A stretch of DNA of 64,000 bases from Embleya hyalina (GCF_003967355.1 NZ_BIFH01000014.1:701334-765333), one strand, 5' to 3'. Numbered from the stretch's first letter, positions 8,915 to 17,332 are shown. Made by a program: numbers and translations. The notes: generated from the letters alone by a model not told the origin.

Positions 8915-10663
8915 TCAGCGTCGGCACAGGGTGTAGTGCGAGCCGTTCTTGCCCTTGATCTCGGTGCACGCGGCGGTGGAGCCGGGCGGCATCAGCGGTG
9001 CGGCCAGGGCGCTGGGCACGGTGATGGTCGGGTTCTCGCACCATTTGCCGGCGCCGTTGTCGCACCGGAAGCCGACCTTGTCGTCGTCGGCCCGGAACTC
9101 CTTGTTGTCGGCCACCAGCGTCGGTCCGGAGCGGGTGGGCTTGACCGTCGGGGCGGGCCTGGTCGGCGGGTGGGTGGTGGGCGCCGGGCGCGGCGAGGCG
9201 GCCGGCGGGGTCGGCGCGGGTGACTCCACCTCGGCCGGCTTGGGCGGCGAGGGTTGCGGGGGGCGGGTCTCGGCGGGGGGCGGGGCCGGCGGCATGGGTG
9301 CCGGGGCGGAGGCGGCGACCGGCGGGGAGGGGTGTTTCGGCTTGGGCTTGTCGGTGTCCACCAGGGCGAACGCGGCGACCGCGACGGCGACCACCACCCC
9401 GCCCGCGATCAGCGACGAGCGGCCGGCGGTCTGCCCGCCCCGGGCCGCGCCCTTGACCGCGGCGGTGCCCACGCCCGCCCCCGCCGCCGCGCCGCCGGCC
9501 GCGGCGGCGCCCGCGGCCACGCCGGTCGCGACGCCGCCCGCGCCCGTGGCGCCGACCGCCAGGCCGAGCCCGCCGGCCACCGCCGCCCCCGCCGCGGCGG
9601 TGCCGGCGGCCACGGCGGTACCGCTGAGGAAGATCGGCGCGGTGACGCCGATCAGCGCGAGTGCGATCGGCCCGTACCGGTCGCGCACGTCGGCCATCTC
9701 CGCGTAGGTGTCGTGACACCTGCTGCATTTCTTCAGGTGCGCGTCGATGGTCTCCCGGCGCCGTTCCGAGTCCATGCGGTTGCGCAGGTGCCGGCCGTAG
9801 TGCCGGGTGAACTTCTTGCACTTCTCGTCGTCGACACCGCCGGTGGCGAACGCCACGAAGTAGTTGTCCTTGAGCTCCTGGCGGGCCCGCTCCAGGATCT
9901 TGCGCACGTTGTCGGGGTTCTCGCCGACCAACGGGGCGACCTGGACGGCCTGTTCGCCCTCGATGTCCACGTGCCACAACACCGTCCGGGAGCGCTCGGG
10001 CAACTCCTGGAACGCCTGGTACGCCAGCCGCGTGTCGTCCGCCCTCACCAGCGGATCCTGGTTCTCGCACGCCGATTCGAAGAGGGCGAAGTCCTCGGTG
10101 AGCCATTCGCGCCGGTTGTTCCTGGTCCAGCTGATCGCCAGGTGGCGCACGGTGGTGAGCAGGTAGGCCCGGAACGCCTCCCGGGGCCCGCCCCCCGCCC
10201 GCAGCGCCTCGAGGGTGGCCGCGAAGGCGTCGGCGCACAGGTCGTCGGCGGCCTCGGGGGTGCGGGTGCAGGTGCGGGCGAAGCCGCGCACCGAGCGCAC
10301 GTGCCGCTGATAGAGCAGGCCGTAGGCGTTGTTGTCGCCGGCGCGCACCCGGTCGGCCAACTCCAGGTCCGAGGGCCCCTCGAACACGGGGACCGCCTCG
10401 TCCTCGTCCGGTGGGCGCCAGGCCTCGTCGCCGCCCGATTCGGGCGTGACGGGGTCGGCCGCTGCGGCGTGGGCCGACCCGGGCTGGGCCGGTTCGGCTG
10501 CGGCCGGCTCGGCGGGCCCGAGGTCGCCGTCGTACGCCCGAGAGTGATGCACGCCGCGCTGGCCGGGGACGAAGGGGGCACCGGATCCGGTCGCCTCCGC
10601 GGCGCCGCCGCCCGCGTCGCCGCCGCTGGGGTCCGGGGTCGCCGAGTCGTCCTCGCGTGCCAC
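8915..10663 (-). CDS. ECF-like sigma factor fused to zinc-finger, membrane and extracellular region
   Basis: A 582-residue protein. The acidic, Pro-rich N-terminus covers about residues 1-95. Sigma region 2 (ELADRVRAGDNNAYGLLYQRH) follows from about residue 100, and sigma region 4 (AFQELPERSRTVLWH, then NVRKILERARQELK) lies near 210-270. A zinc-finger-like HLKKCSRC segment near residue 307 resembles anti-sigma factors. Ala/Gly-rich hydrophobic stretches cover about residues 325-400, and a clear membrane helix (IAGGVVVAVAVAAFALV) is near 415-435. After that come an 80-residue Pro-rich spacer and a small Cys-containing C-terminal domain. Sigma and zinc-finger modules in one chain suggest a self-contained, membrane-tethered regulator. 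The GTG start follows AAGGGGG with good spacing. The signal and the targets are unknown. Confidence 0.82.
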   Translation of the reverse strand: MAREDDSATPDPSGGDAGGGAAEATGSGAPFVPGQRGVHHSRAYDGDLGPAEPAAAEPAQPGSAHAAAADPVTPESGGDEAWRPPDEDEAVPVFEGPSDLELADRVRAGDNNAYGLLYQRHVRSVRGFARTCTRTPEAADDLCADAFAATLEALRAGGGPREAFRAYLLTTVRHLAISWTRNNRREWLTEDFALFESACENQDPLVRADDTRLAYQAFQELPERSRTVLWHVDIEGEQAVQVAPLVGENPDNVRKILERARQELKDNYFVAFATGGVDDEKCKKFTRHYGRHLRNRMDSERRRETIDAHLKKCSRCHDTYAEMADVRDRYGPIALALIGVTAPIFLSGTAVAAGTAAAGAAVAGGLGLAVGATGAGGVATGVAAGAAAAGGAAAGAGVGTAAVKGAARGGQTAGRSSLIAGGVVVAVAVAAFALVDTDKPKPKHPSPPVAASAPAPMPPAPPPAETRPPQPSPPKPAEVESPAPTPPAASPRPAPTTHPPTRPAPTVKPTRSGPTLVADNKEFRADDDKVGFRCDNGAGKWCENPTITVPSALAAPLMPPGSTAACTEIKGKNGSHYTLCRR

Positions 10664-10790
10664 CGTTTGCCCCCTTGTGCCCTTGCCGTGCCCGATCGTT
10701 CGCACAGCATCGTGACCATCCGGCCACGGTCTGTCCAGAAGCGATGGGCCTCGGCAAGGCACCCGGAGTGCGCTCCGGCGCAGGTGGTGC

Positions 10791-10827
10791 GGTACGGGCG
10801 CGGATGGTCGAGGTTCGCGCCCGTACC
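10791..10827. terminator. 12-bp inverted repeat between two leftward genes
   Basis: GGTACGGGCGCG (10791-10802) and its perfect complement (10816-10827) flank a 13-base loop. It lies downstream of the gene ending at 10907 and upstream of the sigma gene, so it probably terminates the former. A second hairpin with a 7-bp stem, TCGTTCG/CGAACGA (10860-10878), lies closer to that stop codon. Neither has a long U tract. Confidence 0.55.
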
Positions 10828-10906
10828 GACGGTGAACCCGCGGCCGGGGTGACGCTGCGTCGTTCGGGTGACGAACGAAGGTGCGAAGAGGTGGTTCGTC
10901 ACGGTG

Positions 10907-11635
10907 CTATCGACCCGTCGTGCCCGGCGCGGTGGTCACCCGCACGCTCGACCGGGGGATCCGCGGCGCGCCGCCGGGCGCGCCGCCGGGGCCGTCCAGC
11001 GGGTCGACGGGGGCCCGGCACAACCGGTCGAGCCGGTCGGGCAGTTCCGGGTCGTCGCCGTCGACCAGGGCCATCAGTCGGCCGGGCGGCACCGCGTAGG
11101 CGAGGTCGCCCAGGGCCCGCTCCAGGTGGCGGGCGGTGAGCAGCAGGTGGCGCAGGTGTCCCCACAGCAGGGACTCGGGCACCTCCAGGCGCACCACGAC
11201 GATGCGTACGTGTTCGCCGGCGGCGGTGCGCTCGACGAGTCGCTGCTGGAGGAGGGCGGCGGAGGGGAGTTCGGTGATCGGGTCGGTGCCGGGGGGCAGG
11301 GTGCCGGGCGGGTTGGCCCGGGCGCGGGTGCTCAGGTAGGCCTGGACGAGCGGGCCGGGGGTGCCGTGCCCGAGGCCGCACAGGAACAGCGCGTCCAGTT
11401 CGGCGAGCGCCACCTCCAGCGGGATCTCGGCGGCGGCCCGGTCCCGGGCCAGGGCCAGGCACGCCGCGTGGGTCCGGTCGCCGCGGACGAAGGCGTCCAG
11501 GCACTGCTCGACGGCGTCGCTGTGCCAGGCGACGCGGGTGGGCCAACCGGCCCGCAGGGTCACTCGCCGCCACTCGCCTCGGAGCCAGTCGCGGTCGGGT
11601 TGGGCGGTGATCGGGGTGTCACACTCGGTACGCAT
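10907..11635 (-). CDS. degenerate GGDEF-like protein, function unknown
   Basis: A 242-residue soluble protein. The C-terminal half resembles the start of a diguanylate-cyclase fold (DPITELPSAALLQQRL, then VRIVVVRLEVPES) but no GGDEF catalytic motif follows, so it is unlikely to make c-di-GMP. The N-terminal half is helical (WHSDAVEQCLDAFVRGDRTHAACLALARD, given here only in part). The start is taken as the ATG at 11635; a TTG at 11671 would add 12 residues. No strong ribosome-binding site supports either. A perfect CRP-type palindrome lies 55-78 bases upstream. The protein could be a nucleotide-binding effector, but that is inference. The tail is rich in Pro and Gly. Confidence 0.55.
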   Translation of the reverse strand: MRTECDTPITAQPDRDWLRGEWRRVTLRAGWPTRVAWHSDAVEQCLDAFVRGDRTHAACLALARDRAAAEIPLEVALAELDALFLCGLGHGTPGPLVQAYLSTRARANPPGTLPPGTDPITELPSAALLQQRLVERTAAGEHVRIVVVRLEVPESLLWGHLRHLLLTARHLERALGDLAYAVPPGRLMALVDGDDPELPDRLDRLCRAPVDPLDGPGGAPGGAPRIPRSSVRVTTAPGTTGR

Positions 11636-11689
11636 GGCGGTCGAGAGGAGCCTTTGCGGCGAACGTGACAAAGTTCGCCGAAGTTTTCT

Positions 11690-11713
11690 TGAATGTGACC
11701 CGGGTCACATTCA
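11690..11713. promoter_or_regulatory. perfect 24-bp palindrome containing a CRP consensus site
   Basis: The half-site TGAATGTGACCC is followed directly by its exact reverse complement. The core TGTGA-CCCGGG-TCACA at 11694-11709 matches the classic TGTGA-N6-TCACA CRP/FNR-family site. It sits upstream of the leftward GGDEF-like gene and downstream of the exonuclease stop at 11790, so control of the former is the simpler reading. Confidence 0.6.
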
Positions 11714-11789
11714 CGCCCGTGCGCCCGGCGCGTTCCGGAGCGACCCTTTCGAGTGGCCGGCCGCCGTCCTTACGTGGAGATTCCGGGCA

Positions 11790-12731
11790 TCACCGGCGGG
11801 CTGCGAGCACATCGAGCAGCCGGTGCACCGGACCGGTGAGACCCCACTGCCGGCGCAGCGTGTCCAGCGCCGCCGGATCGGCCGGCTCGGTGGGCAGGGG
11901 TCGGTCCCATTCGGCCGCCGGCGGCAGCGGGACGTCGCGCACCACGCGCACCACACCGGGCGCCACGTCGAGGTAGTCGCTCGCCTCGACGATCCGCGCC
12001 CGCCGGGCGGGGGTGAGCCCGGCCCGGGGATCGGCCGCCGCCCGGCGCACCCCCGCCAGGTCGCCGTATTCGACGATCAGCTGGGCGGCGGTCTTGTCCC
12101 CGACGCCCTTGACCCCCGGCAGCCCGTCGCTGGCGTCGCCGCGCAGCGTGGCGAAGTCGGCGTAGGCCGAGGCGGGTACGCCGTAGCGGGCCAGCACCGC
12201 CGCCTCGTCGATCACCTCGTGCGCGGCCACGCCCTTGACCGTGTAGAGCACCCGGATCGAGCGCGCGTCGTCGACGAGTTGGAACAGGTCCCGGTCGCCG
12301 GTGACGATGTCCACCGCGGTCGGCGAGCGGGTGGCCAGCGTGGCGATCACGTCGTCGGCCTCGAAGCCCGCGACCCCCACGCGCGGGATGCCCAGCGCGT
12401 CCAACGCCTGTTCGATCACCGGCACCTGCGGACCGAGCGTGTCCGGGATCTCCTCCTCGTCGGGACCGGCCTCCTCGGCGACTCGATGCGCCTTGTAGGA
12501 GGGGATCGCGTCGACCCGGAACTGCGGCCGCCAGTCGGCGTCCATGCACGCGACCAGCCGGGTCGGTTCGCGGTCCTCGACCAGGCGGGTGATGAAGTCG
12601 AGCAGGCCGCGCACGGCGTTGACGGGTGTGCCGTCGGGGGCCTTGACGGATTCCGGGACGCCGAAGTAGGCGCGGAAGTACAGGGACGCGGTGTCGAGGA
12701 GCATCAGACGTTCGGTCACGAGCCCGATCAT
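11790..12731 (-). CDS. 5'-3' exonuclease (PIN/FEN-like, DNA polymerase I exonuclease family)
   Basis: A 313-residue stand-alone homologue of the N-terminal 5' nuclease domain of DNA polymerase I. The metal-binding acidic residues are visible in order: LMLLDTASLYFRAYFG, ACMDADWRPQFR, AGFEADDVIATLA, VTGDRDLFQLV and RGDASDGLPGVKGVGDKTA, the last including the helix-hairpin-helix. It would remove 5' flaps or RNA primers. The start is uncertain: ATG 12731 or a GTG at 12719, and neither has a clear ribosome-binding site. It reads in the same direction as the STAS gene upstream, 65 bp away, and may share its transcript. Confidence 0.9.
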   Translation of the reverse strand: MIGLVTERLMLLDTASLYFRAYFGVPESVKAPDGTPVNAVRGLLDFITRLVEDREPTRLVACMDADWRPQFRVDAIPSYKAHRVAEEAGPDEEEIPDTLGPQVPVIEQALDALGIPRVGVAGFEADDVIATLATRSPTAVDIVTGDRDLFQLVDDARSIRVLYTVKGVAAHEVIDEAAVLARYGVPASAYADFATLRGDASDGLPGVKGVGDKTAAQLIVEYGDLAGVRRAAADPRAGLTPARRARIVEASDYLDVAPGVVRVVRDVPLPPAAEWDRPLPTEPADPAALDTLRRQWGLTGPVHRLLDVLAARR

Positions 12732-12796
12732 GCCGCACCGGACCGACGCGGGACCCGATCCCGCGCGGGTCGCGCGGGCCGGCGCCGGCGCCGGCG

Positions 12797-13171
12797 TCAG
12801 TCGGCGAACTCGTCCAGGACTTCCTGGAGGGTGTCGCGCACGCCGAGCACGTCGATCAGGCCGGTCATCCGCAGCGTCGCCCGCACGTTGCGGTCGGGCG
12901 CGGCCAGCCGCAGCTCGCCGGAGAACGCGTGCATCGACTTGAACGCGTCTATCAGCACACCCAGGCCGACCGAGTCGCAGAAGTTCAGCCCGGTGGCGTC
13001 CACCACCACCCGGCGACACCCGCCGTCGATCAACTCGATCAGGGTGCGGTGCAACAACGGGGCATTGTGCAGGTCCAGTTCGCCGGCCAGGTGGACGACC
13101 GCACAGCCGCGCCAGATCGTCACCCCGGTGACGGGATGTTCCTGCCCGAGGGTGCCCAAGCGCGCGATCAT
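12797..13171 (-). CDS. STAS-domain anti-sigma-factor antagonist
   Basis: A 124-residue STAS protein of the SpoIIAA/BldG type. The core VVVDATGLNFCDSVGLGVLIDA contains the conserved serine that an anti-sigma kinase would phosphorylate. When unphosphorylated, such a protein binds the anti-sigma factor and frees the sigma factor. No partner kinase gene is adjacent, so the partner must be encoded elsewhere. GAAAGGT, about eight bases before the ATG on the coding strand, serves as ribosome-binding site. The length is normal for the family. Linkage to the sigma factor at 8915-10663 is possible but unproven. Confidence 0.88.
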   Translation of the reverse strand: MIARLGTLGQEHPVTGVTIWRGCAVVHLAGELDLHNAPLLHRTLIELIDGGCRRVVVDATGLNFCDSVGLGVLIDAFKSMHAFSGELRLAAPDRNVRATLRMTGLIDVLGVRDTLQEVLDEFAD

Positions 13172-13389
13172 GGCTGCGACCTTTCACCGGCCGGACGTAC
13201 CGCCGCGCCGATACGGCGCCGGCAATGGGCATTGTGGGCCATCCGGAGTGGTGCCGGACAGCCCCTCAACGGGTCGTTTTTCGCGCGGTGCGCCGAACGG
13301 GTGGGTCTTGTCCGGGTAACGGCAGGTCGGTTCGGGTGCCGACGGCCGACACGGAGGGCCGGGACGGGCCCGGTTTTCGGTGCGGCGGC

Positions 13390-14637
13390 CTACAGGAACG
13401 TGTGGCCCTCGCCCCGATACGTGGGCACCGTACGCACCACCCGGTCGCCCTCGACCAGATGCAGCGCGTCGAAACGTTCGCACAACTCGCCCGCCTTCGC
13501 GTGCCGGAACCACACCGAGTCGCCGATCCGCAGATCGTCGGCCGGCGCGCCGCGCAGCGGGGTCTGCACCTCGCCCGCGGCCTCCTGCGCGTGGTACGTC
13601 AGGCCCGCGGGCAGGTACGGCTGGGGCAGCCGGTCGGGCGCGGGCACGCCGGACGCGGGATAGCCGCCGCCGAGCACGGTCACGCAGCCGTGGCCGGGCC
13701 GGCGCACCACCGGCAGGGCGAACAGCGCGGCGGGCCGGCCCCGGAAGGCGGTGTAGTGGTCGAACAGGCGCGGCTGGAACAGCCCGGAGCCGGCCGCGAC
13801 CTCGGTGATCGAGGTCTCCGACACGGTGCGCTCCACACTGCCGGTACCGCCGCCGTTGACGAACTCCAGCGGCGCGACCGCCCGCACCGCGCGCACGATG
13901 TCCGCCCGGCGTCGGCTCAGTTCGGCCCCCGAGCGCGCCTGCATCGCCCGCACCACCCGGCCGTACAGTGCACGACCCTCGGGCGCGTCGCCGACACCCG
14001 CGATGTGCGCCTCGTAGGCCATCAGGCCGACCAGCCGAAAGCCCGGCCGCCGCACGACCGCCTCGGCGACCGCGGCCACCTGCTCCGGGGTGCGCAGCGG
14101 CGAGCGGTGCGCGCCGATGTGCACCCGGCCGCCGAGGAGTTGCCACGAGGTGTCGATGTCCAGGCACACCCGCACCTCGGCCCGGGGCCGCACGTCGGCG
14201 AGCGCGCGCTCGATCAGGTCCAACTGCGCCGGGTCGTCGATCATCACCGTCACCCGCGCGGCGGCCTCGGCGTCGGCTGCCAGTCGGCGATACGCCGCGC
14301 GGTCCGCGGAGGGGTAGGCCACCAGGATGTCGGTGACGCCCTCGGCCGCGAGCCACAGGCCCTCGGGCAGGGTGAAGGCCATCACGCCGCGGTAGCCGTC
14401 CATGGCCAGCACCTCGCGCAGCAGCGGCAGGCAGCGCACCGACTTGGTGGCCACCCGCACCGGCGTGCCCGCCGCGCGGCGCACCAGGTCCGCGGCGTTG
14501 GCCCGGAAGGCGTCGAGGTCGACGATCGCGAAGGGGGCGTCCAGGTGCGCGGTGGCCCGGTCGTAGCGGGATCGGTCGGCGCTCGCGCTCGGCGTCGGGG
14601 CGGGAGCGGACACGGGGGGCGCGGCGGCGGAGACCAT
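13390..14637 (-). CDS. PLP-dependent alanine-racemase-fold enzyme (D-threonine aldolase / amino-acid deaminase-like)
   Basis: A 415-residue fold-type III PLP protein. An N-terminal racemase-like barrel begins near residue 32 (PFAIVDLDAFRANAADLVRR). The PLP lysine is K65 in VRVATKSVRCLPLL. EAHIAGVG and FVNGGGTGS follow, and a C-terminal beta domain contains VTVLGGGYPASG, DSVWFRHAKAGELCERFD and a final HTFL. This arrangement matches D-threonine aldolase and D-serine deaminase relatives rather than true alanine racemase, which has a catalytic tyrosine block not seen here. The substrate is unknown. The first 20 residues are Pro/Ala-rich and probably disordered. It is divergent from the carboxyltransferase gene, with 153 bp between the two starts. 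Confidence 0.82.
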   Translation of the reverse strand: MVSAAAPPVSAPAPTPSASADRSRYDRATAHLDAPFAIVDLDAFRANAADLVRRAAGTPVRVATKSVRCLPLLREVLAMDGYRGVMAFTLPEGLWLAAEGVTDILVAYPSADRAAYRRLAADAEAAARVTVMIDDPAQLDLIERALADVRPRAEVRVCLDIDTSWQLLGGRVHIGAHRSPLRTPEQVAAVAEAVVRRPGFRLVGLMAYEAHIAGVGDAPEGRALYGRVVRAMQARSGAELSRRRADIVRAVRAVAPLEFVNGGGTGSVERTVSETSITEVAAGSGLFQPRLFDHYTAFRGRPAALFALPVVRRPGHGCVTVLGGGYPASGVPAPDRLPQPYLPAGLTYHAQEAAGEVQTPLRGAPADDLRIGDSVWFRHAKAGELCERFDALHLVEGDRVVRTVPTYRGEGHTFL

Positions 14638-14778
14638 TGCCGCAGCCTGCCAGATCGACGTACCGATCGGTAGCACCGGCCGGTAGGACTCGGGCCTGCC
14701 GGGAGGACCTGCCGGGAGGACCCGCGGGCTCGTCGGGCGGCCCGGGTACGCCTGCGCCGAGTTGCGCTGACGGTGCGT

Positions 14779-14790
14779 TAGCTTGATCGC
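14779..14790 (+). promoter_or_regulatory. -10 box placed for a leaderless start
   Basis: TAGCTT at 14779-14784 is followed by six bases and the ATG at 14791, with no ribosome-binding site between. The geometry is the same as at 1901 and 28323 and suggests a leaderless mRNA. No good -35 is visible. Confidence 0.5.
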
Positions 14791-16314
14791 ATGAGTCACC
14801 CCGAGCGTGTGAGGGCGCTCGACCTGATCGACCGCGTGCTGGACCCGGGCAGCTTCCGGGCCTGGAACGACCCGCTGCCGACACTCGCCGCCCCGGACCC
14901 GGACTACGCGGCCGAACTGGCGGCGGCCCGCGAGCGCACCGGCCTGGACGAGGCGCTGGTCACCGGCGAGGGCCGGATCCACGCGCGCCGGGTTGCGGTG
15001 GTGGCCTGCGAGTTCGACTTCCTGGCCGGCTCGATCGGCGTCGCGGGGGCGGAACGGCTCACCCTCGCGGTCGAGCGCGCCACCGCCGAGGGCCTGCCGC
15101 TGGTCGCCTCGCCCACCTCGGGCGGCACCCGCATGCAGGAGGGCACCGTCGCGTTCCTGCAGATGGTCAAGATCTCCGCGGCGGTGGCCGCGCACCGCGC
15201 CGCGGGTCTGCCGTACCTGGTCTATCTGCGCCACCCCACCACGGGCGGCGTGTTCGCGTCCTGGGGCTCGCTCGGCCACGTCACCGCCGCCCAGCCCGGC
15301 GCGCTGATCGGCTTTCTCGGGCCGAGGGTGTACCAGGCGCTGCACGATCGCCCGTTCCCCGGCGGGGTCCAGGTCGCGGAGAACCTGTACGAGCACGGGC
15401 TGATCGACGCGGTGGTGCCGCCGGAGGAGTTGCGCCGGGCGGTGATCCGGGTCCTCGACGTACTCGGGCCCGACACCGCGCCGCCCGCACCGCCGGAGCC
15501 GGCCGCCGAGGCCGTCGCCGAACCGCCGCCCGACGTGCCGGCCTGGACGTCGGTGCGGCGCTCGCGCGACCCGCGCCGCCCGGGCCTGCGCACGCTGCTG
15601 CGCCACGGCGCGCGCTCGGTCACCCCGCTGCGCGGGACGGGGGAGGGGGAGAGCGAACCGGCGCTGCGCCTGGTGCTGGCCCGGTTCGGGGTCGGGGCCG
15701 GTCCCGGGGCGCCGTGTGTGGTGCTGGGCCAGGATCGCACCCGGCAGAGCGAGCACGGCCCGTTCGGCCCGGCGGGCCTGCGCCAGGCCCGGCGCGGAAT
15801 GCGGCTCGCGGCCGAGTTGGGGCTGCCGCTGGTGACCGTGGTGGACACCGCCGGGGCGGCGCTGTCCCCGGAGGCGGAGGAGGGCGGGCTGGCCGGGGAG
15901 ATCGCCCGATGCCTGGCCGAACTGGTGCTGTTGCCCGCACCGACGGTGTGCCTGCTGCTGGGACAGGGCTCCGGCGGCGGCGCCCTCGCGCTGCTGCCCG
16001 CCGACCGGGTCGTCTGCGCCCGACATGGCTGGTTGTCGCCGCTGCCCCCGGAGGGCGCGTCGGCGATCCTGTACCGCACCACGGATCGCGCCGCCGAGAT
16101 CGCCGGCCGCCAGGGCATCCGAGCCGCCGACCTGCACCGCGACGCCATCGTCGACCGCGTGGTCCCCGAACACCCGGACGCCGCCACCGAACCCGTGGCG
16201 TTCGCCCACCGAGTCGCCGAAGCCCTCCGCGAAGAACTACACACCCTGCGAACCATGAACACCGAACACCGATTGGCGATCAGACACTCACGCTACCGAA
16301 AACTGGGCCTCTGA
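14791..16314 (+). CDS. fused acyl-CoA carboxyltransferase (AccD-like plus AccA-like halves)
   Basis: A 507-residue carboxyltransferase of the biotin-dependent enzyme family, which moves the carboxyl group from carboxybiotin to an acyl-CoA. The N-terminal half holds the beta-type crotonase fold (ASPTSGGTRMQEGTVAFLQM, RHPTTGGVFASWGSLGHV). The C-terminal half, after a Pro/Glu-rich linker near residues 228-250, is the alpha-type (GLPLVTVVDTAGAALSPEAE, LLLGQGSGGGALALLPADRV). The zinc finger of E. coli AccD is absent. No biotin carboxylase or carrier gene is adjacent. The substrate chain length cannot be read from sequence. Probable leaderless expression is noted under the upstream -10 box. Confidence 0.87.
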   Translation: MSHPERVRALDLIDRVLDPGSFRAWNDPLPTLAAPDPDYAAELAAARERTGLDEALVTGEGRIHARRVAVVACEFDFLAGSIGVAGAERLTLAVERATAEGLPLVASPTSGGTRMQEGTVAFLQMVKISAAVAAHRAAGLPYLVYLRHPTTGGVFASWGSLGHVTAAQPGALIGFLGPRVYQALHDRPFPGGVQVAENLYEHGLIDAVVPPEELRRAVIRVLDVLGPDTAPPAPPEPAAEAVAEPPPDVPAWTSVRRSRDPRRPGLRTLLRHGARSVTPLRGTGEGESEPALRLVLARFGVGAGPGAPCVVLGQDRTRQSEHGPFGPAGLRQARRGMRLAAELGLPLVTVVDTAGAALSPEAEEGGLAGEIARCLAELVLLPAPTVCLLLGQGSGGGALALLPADRVVCARHGWLSPLPPEGASAILYRTTDRAAEIAGRQGIRAADLHRDAIVDRVVPEHPDAATEPVAFAHRVAEALREELHTLRTMNTEHRLAIRHSRYRKLGL

Positions 16315-16541
16315 AACCCCCACACGAAAACCCCACACAACAACCTCCCACCACCTCGACCACCCCGAACCACCCCAACCCCCCTCCGCCGCCCCCAGAC
16401 CGCCCCGGGCCACCCCTAGGCGCGTCAGCGCCCACGATGCGGGCCACCTGTGGAGATCGACGCGCGAAGCGCGGAGAGCGGCGGAGCCGCAAAACTTGGG
16501 TCGGATGGCCCGGAGCGAAGCGGAGGGACAGCCGACCCCGA

Positions 16542-16602
16542 GCGAGGGGCCGCTCTTTTCTCGGAGGAGCGAAGCGGGGGAGAGAAAAGAGCGGCCCCTC
16601 GC
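16542..16602. repeat. perfect 21-bp inverted repeat with 19-base loop
   Basis: The left arm (16542-16562) starts GCGAGGGGCCGCTC and ends with TTTTCTC. The right arm (16582-16602) is its exact reverse complement. Folded as RNA it makes a very stable hairpin. It lies 228 bases past the carboxyltransferase stop. The A/G-rich loop repeats the AGCGAAGCGG motif seen just upstream at 16514. It may act as a distal terminator for transcripts in either direction, or be a mobile palindromic element. Confidence 0.75.
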
Positions 16603-16761
16603 GAGCCGGCGCGAAACGCCCAAAAAAGCACCGCGGCACACGAGCCCGATCGCTCGGACGCCTCCTTCCGCGCCCCTGATCCCCGCGTCGGCTTACGATG
16701 CGCCCCTGTCCTCGCCCCTCAGCCACGTCCCCCCAGCCGTAACGGTCTGTAGGCCGCTGTC

Positions 16762-16838
16762 GGCCTGATCACGGCCTGATCACGGCCTGATCACGGCCTG
16801 ATCGCAGCCTGATCACGGCCTGCTAGCAGCCTGCTCGC
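16762..16838 (+). repeat. seven tandem 11-bp repeats (GGCCTGATCAC)
   Basis: Seven consecutive 11-base units run without gaps. The first three are identical GGCCTGATCAC. Units four to seven drift (GGCCTGATCGC, AGCCTGATCAC, GGCCTGCTAGC, AGCCTGCTCGC). Most units contain the palindrome TGATCA. The period of about one helical turn would align each copy on the same DNA face, which is what a protein-binding array would need, but slippage alone could also produce it. Confidence 0.85.
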
Positions 16839-17014
16839 GCCCTGGCCCCTCCCCCACCCCGCCCCACCAACGGCCCCGTCATCCCCCCACCTCATGACCC
16901 ACGCGTTCGCCCCCCTCTCCCGATGCGCTCGTGTGACGGCGGCAGCCCCCGCTCGGAGTCGGCACACGGCAGACGCCCACGTGACGGCGGCGGGGCAAGC
17001 AAATGAGGTTCGAT

Positions 17015-17030
17015 TCACTCGAACGGGTGA
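17015..17030. promoter_or_regulatory. operator-like imperfect palindrome
   Basis: TCACTCGAACGGGTGA reads as TCAC-T-CG / CG-G-GTGA with one G:T-type mismatch. An overlapping inverted repeat GTTCGA-TTCAC-TCGAAC lies at 17009-17025. It lies about 300 bp upstream of the SseB-like gene. The binding protein is unknown. Confidence 0.3.
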
Positions 17031-17320
17031 GCGTGGTGGGAGTCCCCAACGGCAAATCCCGCCGGACCTACGCTGAACGCGGTTCGGGATCCGGGCCGGT
17101 TTCAGCCCGACCCGTCCGAGCACGGGCCAGGACGGGTCGGCTCGGCCCGGCGCCTCGTCCGGCCGTCCCGCGGCCGTGGCGGCTCGATCGCGCCGTCACG
17201 GGTCGGGTGCGGGGCGGGCGAGCCGGACCTCGATAGGGGGGTCGCGGGTCGGCAAGTGGTCGCCGACCCGCGATGCTCCCGGGGACGGTCCGGGGTGGTG
17301 GCGGCGACCGGTCGGTGGCC

Positions 17321-17332
17321 TACAGTCGACGG
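17321..17332 (+). promoter_or_regulatory. -10 box placed for a leaderless start
   Basis: TACAGT at 17321-17326 is followed by six bases and then the GTG at 17333. There is no ribosome-binding site. The spacing matches the other leaderless candidates in this window and decides the start codon of the SseB-like gene. Confidence 0.55.

Larger units (their letters stand above)
16315..17332. other. 1-kb non-coding, repeat-rich gap
   Basis: No convincing gene is present. The open frames here lack ribosome-binding sites, family motifs and consistent third-position bias. The interval holds a C/A-rich stretch (16315-16430), a perfect 21-bp inverted repeat (16542-16602), seven 11-bp direct repeats (16762-16838), an imperfect palindrome (17015-17030) and the promoter of the SseB-like gene. 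The repeats are listed separately. Confidence 0.7.

Noticed and set aside
16450..16770. Small open frames in the 16.3-17.3 kb gap
   Set aside because: No ribosome-binding site or family match. They cross the inverted repeat and the composition does not favour one frame.
17005..17025. tRNA T-arm-like sequence (GGTTCGATTCAC)
   Set aside because: No acceptor stem, anticodon arm or CCA context can be folded around it. It fits better as part of an inverted repeat.
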